Part shown: piece after piece, positions 1 to 7,171 of the stretch
Position numbering within the stretch: the first letter of the stretch is position 1
Layout of the letters: each line of letters opens with the position of its first letter
NCBI GenBank assembly: GCA_036732755.1
Contig: DAINBU010000112.1
Location: 1-15,410 of the forward strand
Direction of reading: 5' to 3'
Source of the DNA: DASRRB01 sp036732755
GTDB lineage: Bacteria > Planctomycetota > B15-G4 > SIAN01
Length of the DNA stretch: 15,410 nt
Notes under the pieces: generated by a model
Database searches by the model: none
What the model was told of the DNA's origin: nothing
Seen by the model: the letters and a program-made list of their open reading frames with translations, nothing else
Program-made: the position numbers and the translations under genes

Positions 1-49
1 CTTTTTCCCCTCCGCCCTCTCGACCCGCCCCCGCCCGTCGCGCGTTCAA

Positions 50-103
50 CCACGACGCCTCCCTCCCCGCGCCCTCTTCACCCCCGTTCTCGACGTCCGC
101 TCC
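50..103 (+). repeat. Arm of dispersed inverted-repeat element, partial copy
   Basis: This stretch matches the reverse complement of 5124-5182 and the plus-strand segment 5960-6003, sharing the core CTCGACGTCCGCTCC. Its neighbours CCACGA and CTCCCCGCG also match the 5124-5182 arm. The outer edge lies about 42 bp past the stop codon of the PIG-L gene (minus strand, stop at 145-147). The rest of the element would lie to the left, beyond the window, or has been lost. It is non-coding and part of the family described at 5124-5398 and 5723-6012. Confidence 0.7.
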
Positions 104-106
104 AGT

Positions 107-137
107 TTCCAGCCGCGGCGCGTCCGGCCTGCTGGAA
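107..137 (-). terminator. Possible hairpin after PIG-L gene
   Basis: TTCCAGC (107-113) and GCTGGAA (131-137) are exact inverted complements around a 17-nt GC-rich loop, just downstream of the minus-strand PIG-L stop codon. There is no T-tract, so it could be a weak terminator or part of the adjacent repeat structure. Confidence 0.25.
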
Positions 138-144
138 CAGGCTC

Positions 145-984
145 TCAGCGCGCCGGGTCCTCGGGGAGCAGCGGCTGCGCTCCGGCGGCGAGCGCCTCGG
201 GGGATTCGAGCGCGCGCGCCACGACGTCCGCGACGAACGCGGCGCGCGGCTGCGCGAAGAAGATCTCGCACGCCGACGCCTCCGGCGGCCCGTAGGCGCG
301 CGCGTGGAACGAGGCGGCGAAGGTCACGTCGGCGACGTAGTCGCGCAGCGCCTGCTGCGATTCGTAGAGGCGCGCCGCCTCGCGCTTGCGCGGCAGCTCG
401 GCTGCGACGTCGACGACGAAGGTCGGCGGCGGGAACGCGCCGAGCGCCCACGAGCAGACCAGGAGGTCCGAGTCCGTGCGTTCGAGCGCGCGCGCCGCGA
501 GGTGGCAGACGAGGCGGTGGAGCGGGTGGAGGTCGAGGAACCAGGGGACGAAGAGCGCGTCGGGCCGCTCGCGCGCGAGCGTGGCCGCGAGGCGCGCGAC
601 CGCCTCGTCCTGACGCTGCGGCCGCGCGAGCTCGTCCTCCGGGATCGCGTAGAGCTCCGGCTCGCCGACGCCGAGGAAGCGCGCGACCGCCCGCTCCTCG
701 GCGGCGCGCCGCCCGGCCATGCGCGCGCGCTCGCTGCGCGCGGCGACGCACGCCCGCCCGTCGGTCACGCAGCACCAGTGCACCGGGATCCCGGCCGCGA
801 CGTACTTGAGCGCCGTCCCGCCCGGCCCGAAGAGGTTGTCGTCGGGATGGGGCGCGACCATCGCGACGCGGGTCGCCGGCGGGAACGGAACGATGCGCCG
901 CGCGAGGAAGGTCTCGAGGCGGCGCTGCTCCTCGCGGATCAGCGCCGCGGTCGCGCGCGCGGCGGCGTCGCGGGCGCCGTCCAC
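145..984 (-). CDS. PIG-L/LmbE-type deacetylase
   Basis: Predicted zinc-dependent N-acyl deacetylase of the PIG-L/LmbE superfamily, whose members remove acetyl groups from GlcNAc-type sugars or related small molecules. The start is taken as GTG at 984, one base after the GNAT stop codon, with AGGAG (994-998) nine bases upstream; this gives 279 residues, near the family length. The zinc and catalytic signature HPDD is at residues 46-49, followed by a Gly-rich GPGGT. The second metal site is HPLH at 153-156, matching the family's HxxH. The residue after HPDD is Asn, where most members have Glu. No signal peptide is seen, so it is probably cytoplasmic. It is the last gene of a four-gene unit with a GNAT, an M14 peptidase and a secreted protein, which suggests work on an envelope sugar or peptide derivative. 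Substrate unknown. An ATG at 1044 is an alternative start but would overlap the GNAT gene by about 60 bases. Confidence 0.85.
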   Translation of the reverse strand: MDGARDAAARATAALIREEQRRLETFLARRIVPFPPATRVAMVAPHPDDNLFGPGGTALKYVAAGIPVHWCCVTDGRACVAARSERARMAGRRAAEERAVARFLGVGEPELYAIPEDELARPQRQDEAVARLAATLARERPDALFVPWFLDLHPLHRLVCHLAARALERTDSDLLVCSWALGAFPPPTFVVDVAAELPRKREAARLYESQQALRDYVADVTFAASFHARAYGPPEASACEIFFAQPRAAFVADVVARALESPEALAAGAQPLLPEDPAR

Positions 985-985
985 G

Positions 986-2008
986 TCAGCGCTCTCCTGC
1001 CGCCGCGCCACGCGGTTCGTTGCAGGCGAAGAGCTGGTCGCCATCCCCGATCGCGGTCGCCCACTCGGTGACGGCGACCGCGCCGCCGCGCGGCGGGGCG
1101 TGGATGCGCGCGCAGAACGTCGGGACGGGCGCCGGCACGAGCGCGAACCCCTCGTCGCGAAGCACGGGGAGCTGGCGCGCGTCGCGCGTCGACGCCCAGA
1201 GCACGCGCCGCTCGACTGCACGCGCGACCTCCACCGCGCGCCGCAGGAGGCTGCGCTGCGCCGCGTCGTCGCCCGCCGCGTGCAGCAGCTCGGCGACGTA
1301 GGCGTCCTGCGCCTTGGGATCGTCCTGCACCATCGCGAGGCCGCGCGTCTCGCCGCGCGGGCCGGCCGCGCGCAGCATCGTCACGCCGCCGAACGGGAAG
1401 TCGCGCCAGCGCCAGCGCAGGTAGGCGGCGTCCTTGACGAGCAGCAGCCGGTGGTCGCGCCGCACCTTCTCCCACAGGACGTCGGTGTCGACCGGCAGAT
1501 CGGAGATCGTCTCGACGTCGAGGAGCTCGCGCGCCGTAGGCTCGAACGGCTGCGCCAGGAAGCGCCCCCACGCGATGCTCTCGCCGAGCCCGCCGAGGAG
1601 CACGGCGCCGTGCTTGGTGAAGAGGTGGCGCGACGCGTCATTCAATGCAACAGCAAATGGAAAGGCGGAGAAGCCCGGCTCGAGCCAGCGGCGCACCATC
1701 TCGTGGACGCGGCCGCCGCCGCGCGCGTCGGGCGCGATGCAGAGATCGATGCCCGACGCGCCGACCACCACGTCGTCTCCGAGCTGCACGCGGTAGGGGA
1801 GGAAGACGAAGGCGCCGACGATCGCGCCGGCGCGCTCGAGCACGAACGCGCGCGGGAACGGCGGCGGCGGCGCGGGATTCAGGTCGAACTCCCACTCCCA
1901 GCGCCGGCGCTCGTTGGCGGCGATCAGGCCGGGGAAGACGGCGCACTTGAGGGCGAGGATCCCGTCGTCGTCGCCGGGCCGATGCAGGCGCAGCTCGATC
2001 GAGCTCAC
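986..2008 (-). CDS. GNAT-family N-acetyltransferase, two-part
   Basis: Predicted acyltransferase of the GNAT fold, 340 residues. GTG at 2008 is chosen because GGAG (2015-2018) lies six bases upstream and it starts 22 bases after the M14 peptidase stop; an upstream ATG at 2071 would overlap that gene. The N-terminal half looks like a GNAT domain: a strand with FVFLPYRV, then an acyl-CoA-loop-like RGGGRVH at about residues 96-102. The second half contains DAAYLRWRW and a later segment ending in a GFALVP strand, resembling a second, degenerate GNAT module. Two-module GNAT proteins of this sort are often met in polysaccharide or envelope gene clusters. The near-contiguous deacetylase gene suggests the two act on the same metabolite pool, one adding and one removing acyl groups; that pairing is inference. 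The acceptor substrate cannot be told from sequence. Confidence 0.75.
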   Translation of the reverse strand: MSSIELRLHRPGDDDGILALKCAVFPGLIAANERRRWEWEFDLNPAPPPPFPRAFVLERAGAIVGAFVFLPYRVQLGDDVVVGASGIDLCIAPDARGGGRVHEMVRRWLEPGFSAFPFAVALNDASRHLFTKHGAVLLGGLGESIAWGRFLAQPFEPTARELLDVETISDLPVDTDVLWEKVRRDHRLLLVKDAAYLRWRWRDFPFGGVTMLRAAGPRGETRGLAMVQDDPKAQDAYVAELLHAAGDDAAQRSLLRRAVEVARAVERRVLWASTRDARQLPVLRDEGFALVPAPVPTFCARIHAPPRGGAVAVTEWATAIGDGDQLFACNEPRGAAAGER

Positions 2009-2030
2009 GCGCGGCTCCGCTCGCGCCGCG

Positions 2031-3026
2031 TCATCGCGCGACGACCTCCGGAGCGCCGGCTGGCTCCGCACGCGGCGGTGCTCCGAAGTCGTCGGCGTCG
2101 GTCGGCGGCAGGCCGGGATGGAAGAGCGCGGCCGAGAGCGCCTGCAGGTCGCACGGTCGCGGCGGCATCTGCGCCGACCGCGTCGTCAGCTCGAGCGTGA
2201 CGGTCGGGACGGCGCGATCGACGCCGAGCCAGCTCCCGAGCGAGCCCGGCGTCGCGTAGCCGATCGACGCCTTCGGCGGGAGCCCGCACGCGCGCCCCAT
2301 GAAGTGGGCGAGCGCGGCGGCCGGGCCGTCGTAGTTGACGCACGCCGCGGCGGCGTGGATCGAGACGACGCGCGCCGGCCGGTAGCGCTCGAGGAGCGCG
2401 AGCACGAAGCGCGTCTCGGGCTCCGACGCCGGCTGCGGTCCGGGCCCGCGGTTCCGCGCGTCGGCCGCGCGCCAGTTGGCCGCTGGGAAGTTGCGGTTCA
2501 GGTCGACGCCGCGCGCGTTCAGGCGCGTCGCGGCCGCGAGTCCGTCGGGGTTCACCGCCGGCGCGACGACGACGCGCCGCGCGCCGAGGAGCGCGGGGCG
2601 GCCGGCCGCCCATGCGAGGAAGCGCCACGCCAGGCGCGCCGAGCTCGCCTCGTCGCCGTGGATCCCGCCGAGGATCAGGAGCGTGTCGGGGCCGTCGCCG
2701 ACGACGAACCACGCGAGCGCGCGCCCCTCCGGCGTGCGTTCGTCGAAGAGGAGCGGCGCCGCGTCGATCGCATCGCCCCACGGCGAGAGGAGCGCGCCGT
2801 CGCGCGGGACGGTTCGGGTCGCCGTCCGCGCCGGCGCGCGTGCCGGCGCGCCCGGCTCGGAGCGCGTCGTGCGCGCGGCGAGCGCGGTTCCGTGGCGCGG
2901 AGAGCTCGTCTCGTCGTCGTCTCGTTCACGTATCGGCGAGGCGTCGGCGCAGCCGCCGAGCACGACGGCCAGTGCGACCGGCAGCGCGAGCCCGCCGCCC
3001 CGCGCCGCGCGTCGCCGCGCCGTCAT
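2031..3026 (-). CDS. M14 zinc carboxypeptidase-like lipoprotein (MpaA-like)
   Basis: Predicted zinc peptidase of family M14, most like MpaA, which trims murein peptides. The chosen ATG at 3026 overlaps the upstream gene's TGA (ATGA), indicating translational coupling, and gives 331 residues. Residues 12-26 form a signal peptide ending in a lipobox-like LGGC with lipidation Cys26, so the protein should be anchored to a membrane outside the cytoplasm. Zinc ligands are visible as HGDE (His123, Glu126) and His224 in VSIHA. NPDG (159-162) and DLNRNF (175-180) are hallmark substrate-pocket motifs, and Glu279 in LELTT fits the catalytic base. A Pro/Ala/Arg-rich linker of about 50 residues separates the lipobox from the catalytic domain. 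Whether it cleaves peptidoglycan peptides or another gamma-glutamyl/carboxy-terminal bond is open. Confidence 0.85.
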   Translation of the reverse strand: MTARRRAARGGGLALPVALAVVLGGCADASPIRERDDDETSSPRHGTALAARTTRSEPGAPARAPARTATRTVPRDGALLSPWGDAIDAAPLLFDERTPEGRALAWFVVGDGPDTLLILGGIHGDEASSARLAWRFLAWAAGRPALLGARRVVVAPAVNPDGLAAATRLNARGVDLNRNFPAANWRAADARNRGPGPQPASEPETRFVLALLERYRPARVVSIHAAAACVNYDGPAAALAHFMGRACGLPPKASIGYATPGSLGSWLGVDRAVPTVTLELTTRSAQMPPRPCDLQALSAALFHPGLPPTDADDFGAPPRAEPAGAPEVVAR

Positions 3027-4396
3027 CCGCCGCCCTGCTTCCCGCCGAAGCGGAACGTCGCGAGGAGGAAGGCGAGGTGTTCGGCGGCCTGCTCGAGCGC
3101 GTTGGAGTCGCCCTCGACGGTGACGCGCCACGTGTCGCCGCGGTGGAGCGCGAAGGTCTCGTGCAGCTCGCTCTTGCCCCCTTCACGCGCGGCGTCGGGT
3201 CGGAGCAGCTCGTAGGCCCAGGCCGACTCGCCGTCGAGCGGCCGGCCCGCCTTGGCGACGTCGCGCTTCCACTCGCTCTTCGGCGTGAACTCCTTCTGCT
3301 CGTCGGCGCGGGCGCGCGCGAGCGTCGGACCGCCGCCGCCCGAGCAGTAGACGAGGCGCGGGTCGCGGCCGAACCAGTACTGGAGCTTGCTGTCGTAGCG
3401 CACGACCTCGAGCTTCCAGGCCGGCGCCTTCGACTCGAGCGCGAGCACGCGGCCATCGGTGCGGTGGATCTCGACCGCCTCGACCTGGACGTTCGCGTCG
3501 AGCGGCAGCACGAGCGACGCGCTGCCGTCCTGCGCTTTCACCACGCGGGCGGCGTAGCGCGACTTGAGCGGCTCCTTCTCACGGAGCTTCTCGTCGCGCG
3601 CGCCGATGCGCTGCAGGAGGTGCGCGAGCTGCGGCGGCAGCGGCGTGGCGGCGCCGTCGCGCGGCGGCGGGAGCTGGTCGGCGATGCGCTCGAGCGCGCC
3701 GGCCGCGTCGCCCGCCTCGAGCCGGCGCGCCGCCTGCTCGAGCGCGATCTGCTGGTCCTCGCTCGCGACCGCGCCGGGCGCGGCGGTCGCGTCGCTCCCC
3801 GTCGCGATCCGCTCGATCGTGAGGTCGTCGAGGCGCGGCTGCGAGCGCACCGAGACGAGCGAGAGCGTCGTGAACGGCGCGCTCGCCTCGGGCGGCAGCG
3901 CGGCGCGCACCTCCTCGTCGTCGCCGACGCGGACATCGAGCGCGCTCGGCGACCAGCGCAGCGCGATGACCAGCGGTCCGGAGGTCGGCGGCTCGAAGGC
4001 GCGCTCCAGCACGGGGCGGCCGTCCGCCTCGACGTGCCAGCGCCGGCTCGAGCGGTCGACCCGCAGCGCGACGACCCGCTCGCCCCCGCCGAGCTCGAGC
4101 GCGAAGCAGCCGGCGCCCGTGAGCGTGACCTTCAGCGACCCGCGCGCGGAGAGCGGCCGCCTCCAGCGCAGCTCCTCGTGCGTCCCCTTGCTGGTGCACC
4201 AGAGCGTGCCCGACGCGACGAGCCACGAGCCGGAGCGCGGCTCGAAATCGCCGAGCTGCGACTCGGCGGAGAAGTCGTAGGCGCGGCGCTCGGCGTTCTC
4301 GCGCGCCGGAGCAGCCGGCGGCGCCGCCTGGTGCGCGGCGAGCAGGAGCAGGAGCGGCGCGAGGCGCAGCGAGAGATCGCGCAGCGTGCGTACCAT
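3023..4396 (-). CDS. Secreted protein with concanavalin/LamG-like N-terminal domain, function unknown
   Basis: A 457-residue protein of unknown function. ATG 4396 is chosen because GGGAG (4403-4407) lies six bases upstream and it opens directly into a signal peptide: positive residues, a leucine run at about 11-20, then an Ala/Pro-rich region. Residues about 40-210 look like a concanavalin-A/laminin-G-type beta sandwich, judged from the pattern DFSAES, GSWLVASGTLWC and later alternating strands; such domains often bind sugars. The middle (about 225-290) has helical segments rich in Ala, Glu and Arg. The C-terminal third repeats beta-type segments and ends in a conserved-looking HLAFLLATFRFG. 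It is the first gene of the minus-strand unit and shares an ATGA overlap with the M14 lipoprotein, so the two are probably made together and both leave the cytoplasm. No catalytic motif was recognised. Confidence 0.7.
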   Translation of the reverse strand: MVRTLRDLSLRLAPLLLLLAAHQAAPPAAPARENAERRAYDFSAESQLGDFEPRSGSWLVASGTLWCTSKGTHEELRWRRPLSARGSLKVTLTGAGCFALELGGGERVVALRVDRSSRRWHVEADGRPVLERAFEPPTSGPLVIALRWSPSALDVRVGDDEEVRAALPPEASAPFTTLSLVSVRSQPRLDDLTIERIATGSDATAAPGAVASEDQQIALEQAARRLEAGDAAGALERIADQLPPPRDGAATPLPPQLAHLLQRIGARDEKLREKEPLKSRYAARVVKAQDGSASLVLPLDANVQVEAVEIHRTDGRVLALESKAPAWKLEVVRYDSKLQYWFGRDPRLVYCSGGGGPTLARARADEQKEFTPKSEWKRDVAKAGRPLDGESAWAYELLRPDAAREGGKSELHETFALHRGDTWRVTVEGDSNALEQAAEHLAFLLATFRFGGKQGGG

Positions 4397-4401
4397 GGAC
4401 G

Positions 4402-4429
4402 GCTCCCGTCCCGCCGCGGCGGCGGGAGC
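4402..4429 (-). promoter_or_regulatory. GC-rich dyad covering the ribosome site of the envelope operon
   Basis: GCTCCCG (4402-4408) pairs with CGGGAGC (4423-4429), and CCGCCG/CGGCGG (4411-4422) forms the inner stem, with TC bulged. The minus-strand copy contains the GGGAG ribosome site used by the 4396 start. A minus-strand TATGAT, close to a sigma-70 -10 box, lies just upstream (4434-4439), so a transcript could begin right at this hairpin. No matching -35 box was seen. Regulation by masking the ribosome site is inference. Confidence 0.35.
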
Positions 4430-4467
4430 GGGGATCATAGGCAAGGGCCGCGCGCAGGATCCCGACC

Positions 4468-5070
4468 ATGGCCGCCGAACGGTTCCGACTGACCCGGATC
4501 TACACGCGCACGGGCGACGCGGGCGAGACCGGACTCGTCACGGGCGAGCGCGTGAGCAAGGCCGACCTGCGCATCGCCGCCTACGGCGACGTCGACGAGC
4601 TCAACTCGGCGCTCGGGGTCGCGCGCGCGATGAACCGGGCGCGGCCGCCCCAATCTCCATCGTCGGCGCCGGGGCGCGACGTGATCGACGAGTGGCTGCG
4701 CGACGTCCAGAACGAACTCTTCCTGGTCGGGAGCGATCTGGCGAGCGTCCTGGCCAAGCGTCCGGCGCAGATGAAGGTGGTGGGGGCGGCCGAGGCGACG
4801 CGGCTCGAGCAGCGCATCGATTCGATGAACGAGACGCTCGGACCGCTGACCGAGTTCATCCTGCCGGGCGGCGGGATGCTCGGGTCGCAGATCCATCTGG
4901 CGCGGACCATCTGCAGGCGGGCCGAGCGCGTCGCGGTCGCGCTCGCGCAGCGCGAGCCGGTCGACGCGGCGACGCTCGCCTACCTGAACCGGCTGAGCGA
5001 CTTCCTGTTCGTGCTGGCGCGCTTCGCGGCGAAGCAGTGCGGCGAGCCCGAGGAGCTCTGGAGGCGCTGA
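4468..5070 (+). CDS. pduO: PduO-type ATP:cob(I)alamin adenosyltransferase
   Basis: Transfers adenosyl from ATP to cob(I)alamin to make coenzyme B12, in the cytoplasm. The 200-residue length fits the PduO/ATR family, which works as a trimer. Diagnostic segments: the ATP-loop motif TRTGDAGETGL at 13-23, AYGDVDELNSALG at 38-50, LPGGG at 132-136, the Arg-rich helix LARTICRRAER at 144-154, and LNRLSDFLFVLAR at 173-185. The ATP loop reads GDAGE, with Ala where the family usually has Lys. A short Pro/Ser-rich insertion lies at about 59-70. ATG 4468 has AGGA (4456-4459) eight bases upstream. It is divergent from the envelope operon with a 71-bp gap, and single-gene on this strand. The window encodes no obvious adenosylcobalamin-dependent mutase, so its client enzyme lies elsewhere. 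Confidence 0.93.
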   Translation: MAAERFRLTRIYTRTGDAGETGLVTGERVSKADLRIAAYGDVDELNSALGVARAMNRARPPQSPSSAPGRDVIDEWLRDVQNELFLVGSDLASVLAKRPAQMKVVGAAEATRLEQRIDSMNETLGPLTEFILPGGGMLGSQIHLARTICRRAERVAVALAQREPVDAATLAYLNRLSDFLFVLARFAAKQCGEPEELWRR

Positions 5071-5123
5071 CGGGGGCGGATCGGGAGATCGCGCGGGCGG
5101 GGCGACGTCGAGGAGCGGAGGAA

Positions 5124-5398
5124 GAGGAGCGGACGTCGAGGACGCGGGTGAAGAAGGCCGCGGGGAGCAAGGCTTCGTGGCGGATCGGGGTGCCCTCCGC
5201 CGCCAAAACCAACTGACGAGAGGCGGCTCCGGCGGTCTGCGCGGCCTATGGGACCGTCGATTTCATCTGAACGCGAGAAGACGGCCGCTTGAAGCCCCTC
5301 TCGCCACGAAGCCTTCTCCCCGCGTCCTTCTTCGAACGGTCCTCGGACGACGTCCGACGTCATTGCTGCGCTGTGGACGTGGAACCGCGCCGGCAGGA
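5124..5398 (-). repeat. Inverted-repeat element, copy 1 (about 275 bp)
   Basis: Two arms of about 60 bp, 5124-5182 and about 5302-5361, are inverted copies of each other. The best part, 5159-5182 against 5302-5324, agrees in 23 of 24 positions with one indel. The 119-bp centre includes 5238-5257, which matches the reverse complement of 5869-5888 in copy 2 at 18 of 20 positions. The left edge, with GGAGCGGACGTCGAG, sits 54 bp past the pduO stop. The far edge continues into a shared segment around 5385-5398. The structure resembles a MITE or a large structured RNA. No transposase frame is visible. Confidence 0.75.
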
Positions 5399-5556
5399 TC
5401 GGGGCGGTACGCCGGGCGGCATTGCATCGCGGTCGAGTGGAATTCGTAAGGGCTCTCGAGTCCGCTTTGACAGGCAGCGTCATCTCGCTGCGACGCGACT
5501 CGACGCAAGAAACCGCCGTGAGAGCTTCGAAACGTCGTCATCGGTCATCGAGGCTT

Positions 5557-5596
5557 CGGAACGCCTGCGATCTCACCGGAACGCTTGCGAGCTCAT
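5557..5596. repeat. Two tandem 20-bp units
   Basis: CGGAACGCCTGCGATCTCAC (5557-5576) is followed directly by CGGAACGCTTGCGAGCTCAT (5577-5596), identical at 17 of 20 positions, with a further CGGAA start after them. It lies in the non-coding spacer between the two inverted elements. Function unknown. Confidence 0.55.
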
Positions 5597-5722
5597 CGGA
5601 AGTCGACGAAACGATCCGGCGTCCGTCGTCGGACTGCGAAGACGGTCCGAGCTTGTGGAAGTCGGGCCAAGCCGAAGATGTGACGCTTGCTCGATTCAGG
5701 GGCGGGTCCAACGAAGAGGAGT

Positions 5723-6012
5723 GACCGGCGAGCCGTGCACCGTTCCACGCCCGCGGCGCAGCAACGATGTCGGACGTCGCTCGAGAACGGTGCGAAGAGG
5801 CCGCGGGGCGAAGACCTTGTCCCGAATGGGGCTCGCACGGCCGACGAACCACTGATTCGATTGCTTGAACGGTCCCATTGGCCGTGCACAGCCGAACGCA
5901 GCCGCCCCCGTTCGATTGGGATTGGGCGGCGTAGTGGTCCCCTTCTCGGGACAAGGTCTTCGACCCGCGGCCTCTACACCTCCGTCCTCGACGTCCGCTC
6001 CTCGTCTTTCTG
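5723..6012 (+). repeat. Inverted-repeat element, copy 2 (about 290 bp)
   Basis: This is an inverted relative of copy 1. Its own arms, 5801-5831 and 5939-5970, pair almost perfectly (GAAGACCTTGTCCCGA in the first arm and its complement in the second). The outer arm 5960-6003 carries the family core CTCGACGTCCGCTCCTC. The left part, 5735-5790, matches the reverse complement of about 5335-5395. The right edge is 57 bp past the korB stop, in the same relative orientation to korB as copy 1 is to pduO. Arms agree within a copy better than between copies. Confidence 0.75.
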
Positions 6013-6068
6013 CCCGGACGGCTCGGAACGAAGCCCGGATCCGAGGACGCCCCCTCGCGCGGCCTGGG

Positions 6069-7106
<1,038 letters not shown>

Positions 7107-7171
7107 GGTCGTCTCGGTCGTCCCGATTCCTTCGTGGGGCGTCGTCCTGCTCCGCGCCGGCCTCCGGCCGT

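Larger units (their letters stand above)
5071..6068. other. 1-kb non-coding convergent gap carrying repeats
   Basis: This gap lies between the stops of pduO (plus) and korB (minus). The open frames in it are short, overlapping and lack ribosome sites or recognisable domains, and much of the translated sequence is explained by inverted-repeat copies read in different frames. It contains two inverted copies of one element (5124-5398 and 5723-6012). The roughly 320-bp centre looks visibly less GC-rich than the flanking genes and carries a short 20-bp tandem repeat. No gene is supported. Confidence 0.7.

Noticed and set aside
304..2200. Long plus-strand open frames opposite the PIG-L and GNAT genes (304-1071, 719-2200)
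   Set aside because: They are Arg/Ala-rich, lack domains and ribosome sites, and lie antisense to genes with clear motifs; an effect of high GC content.
5289..5954. Open frames of 90-190 codons in the pduO-korB gap
   Set aside because: They overlap each other on both strands, have no ribosome site or domain, and their similarity is explained by inverted-repeat DNA copies read in different frames.
5071..6068. CRISPR array or tRNA in the repeat-bearing gap
   Set aside because: The repeats are long inverted arms, not short regularly spaced direct repeats, and no cloverleaf with a T-loop GTTCRA-type core was found.
7152..7168. Short GCCGG/CCGGC hairpin between korA and korB
   Set aside because: Only 5 bp of stem in GC-rich sequence with no T-run; korB should be co-transcribed with korA.
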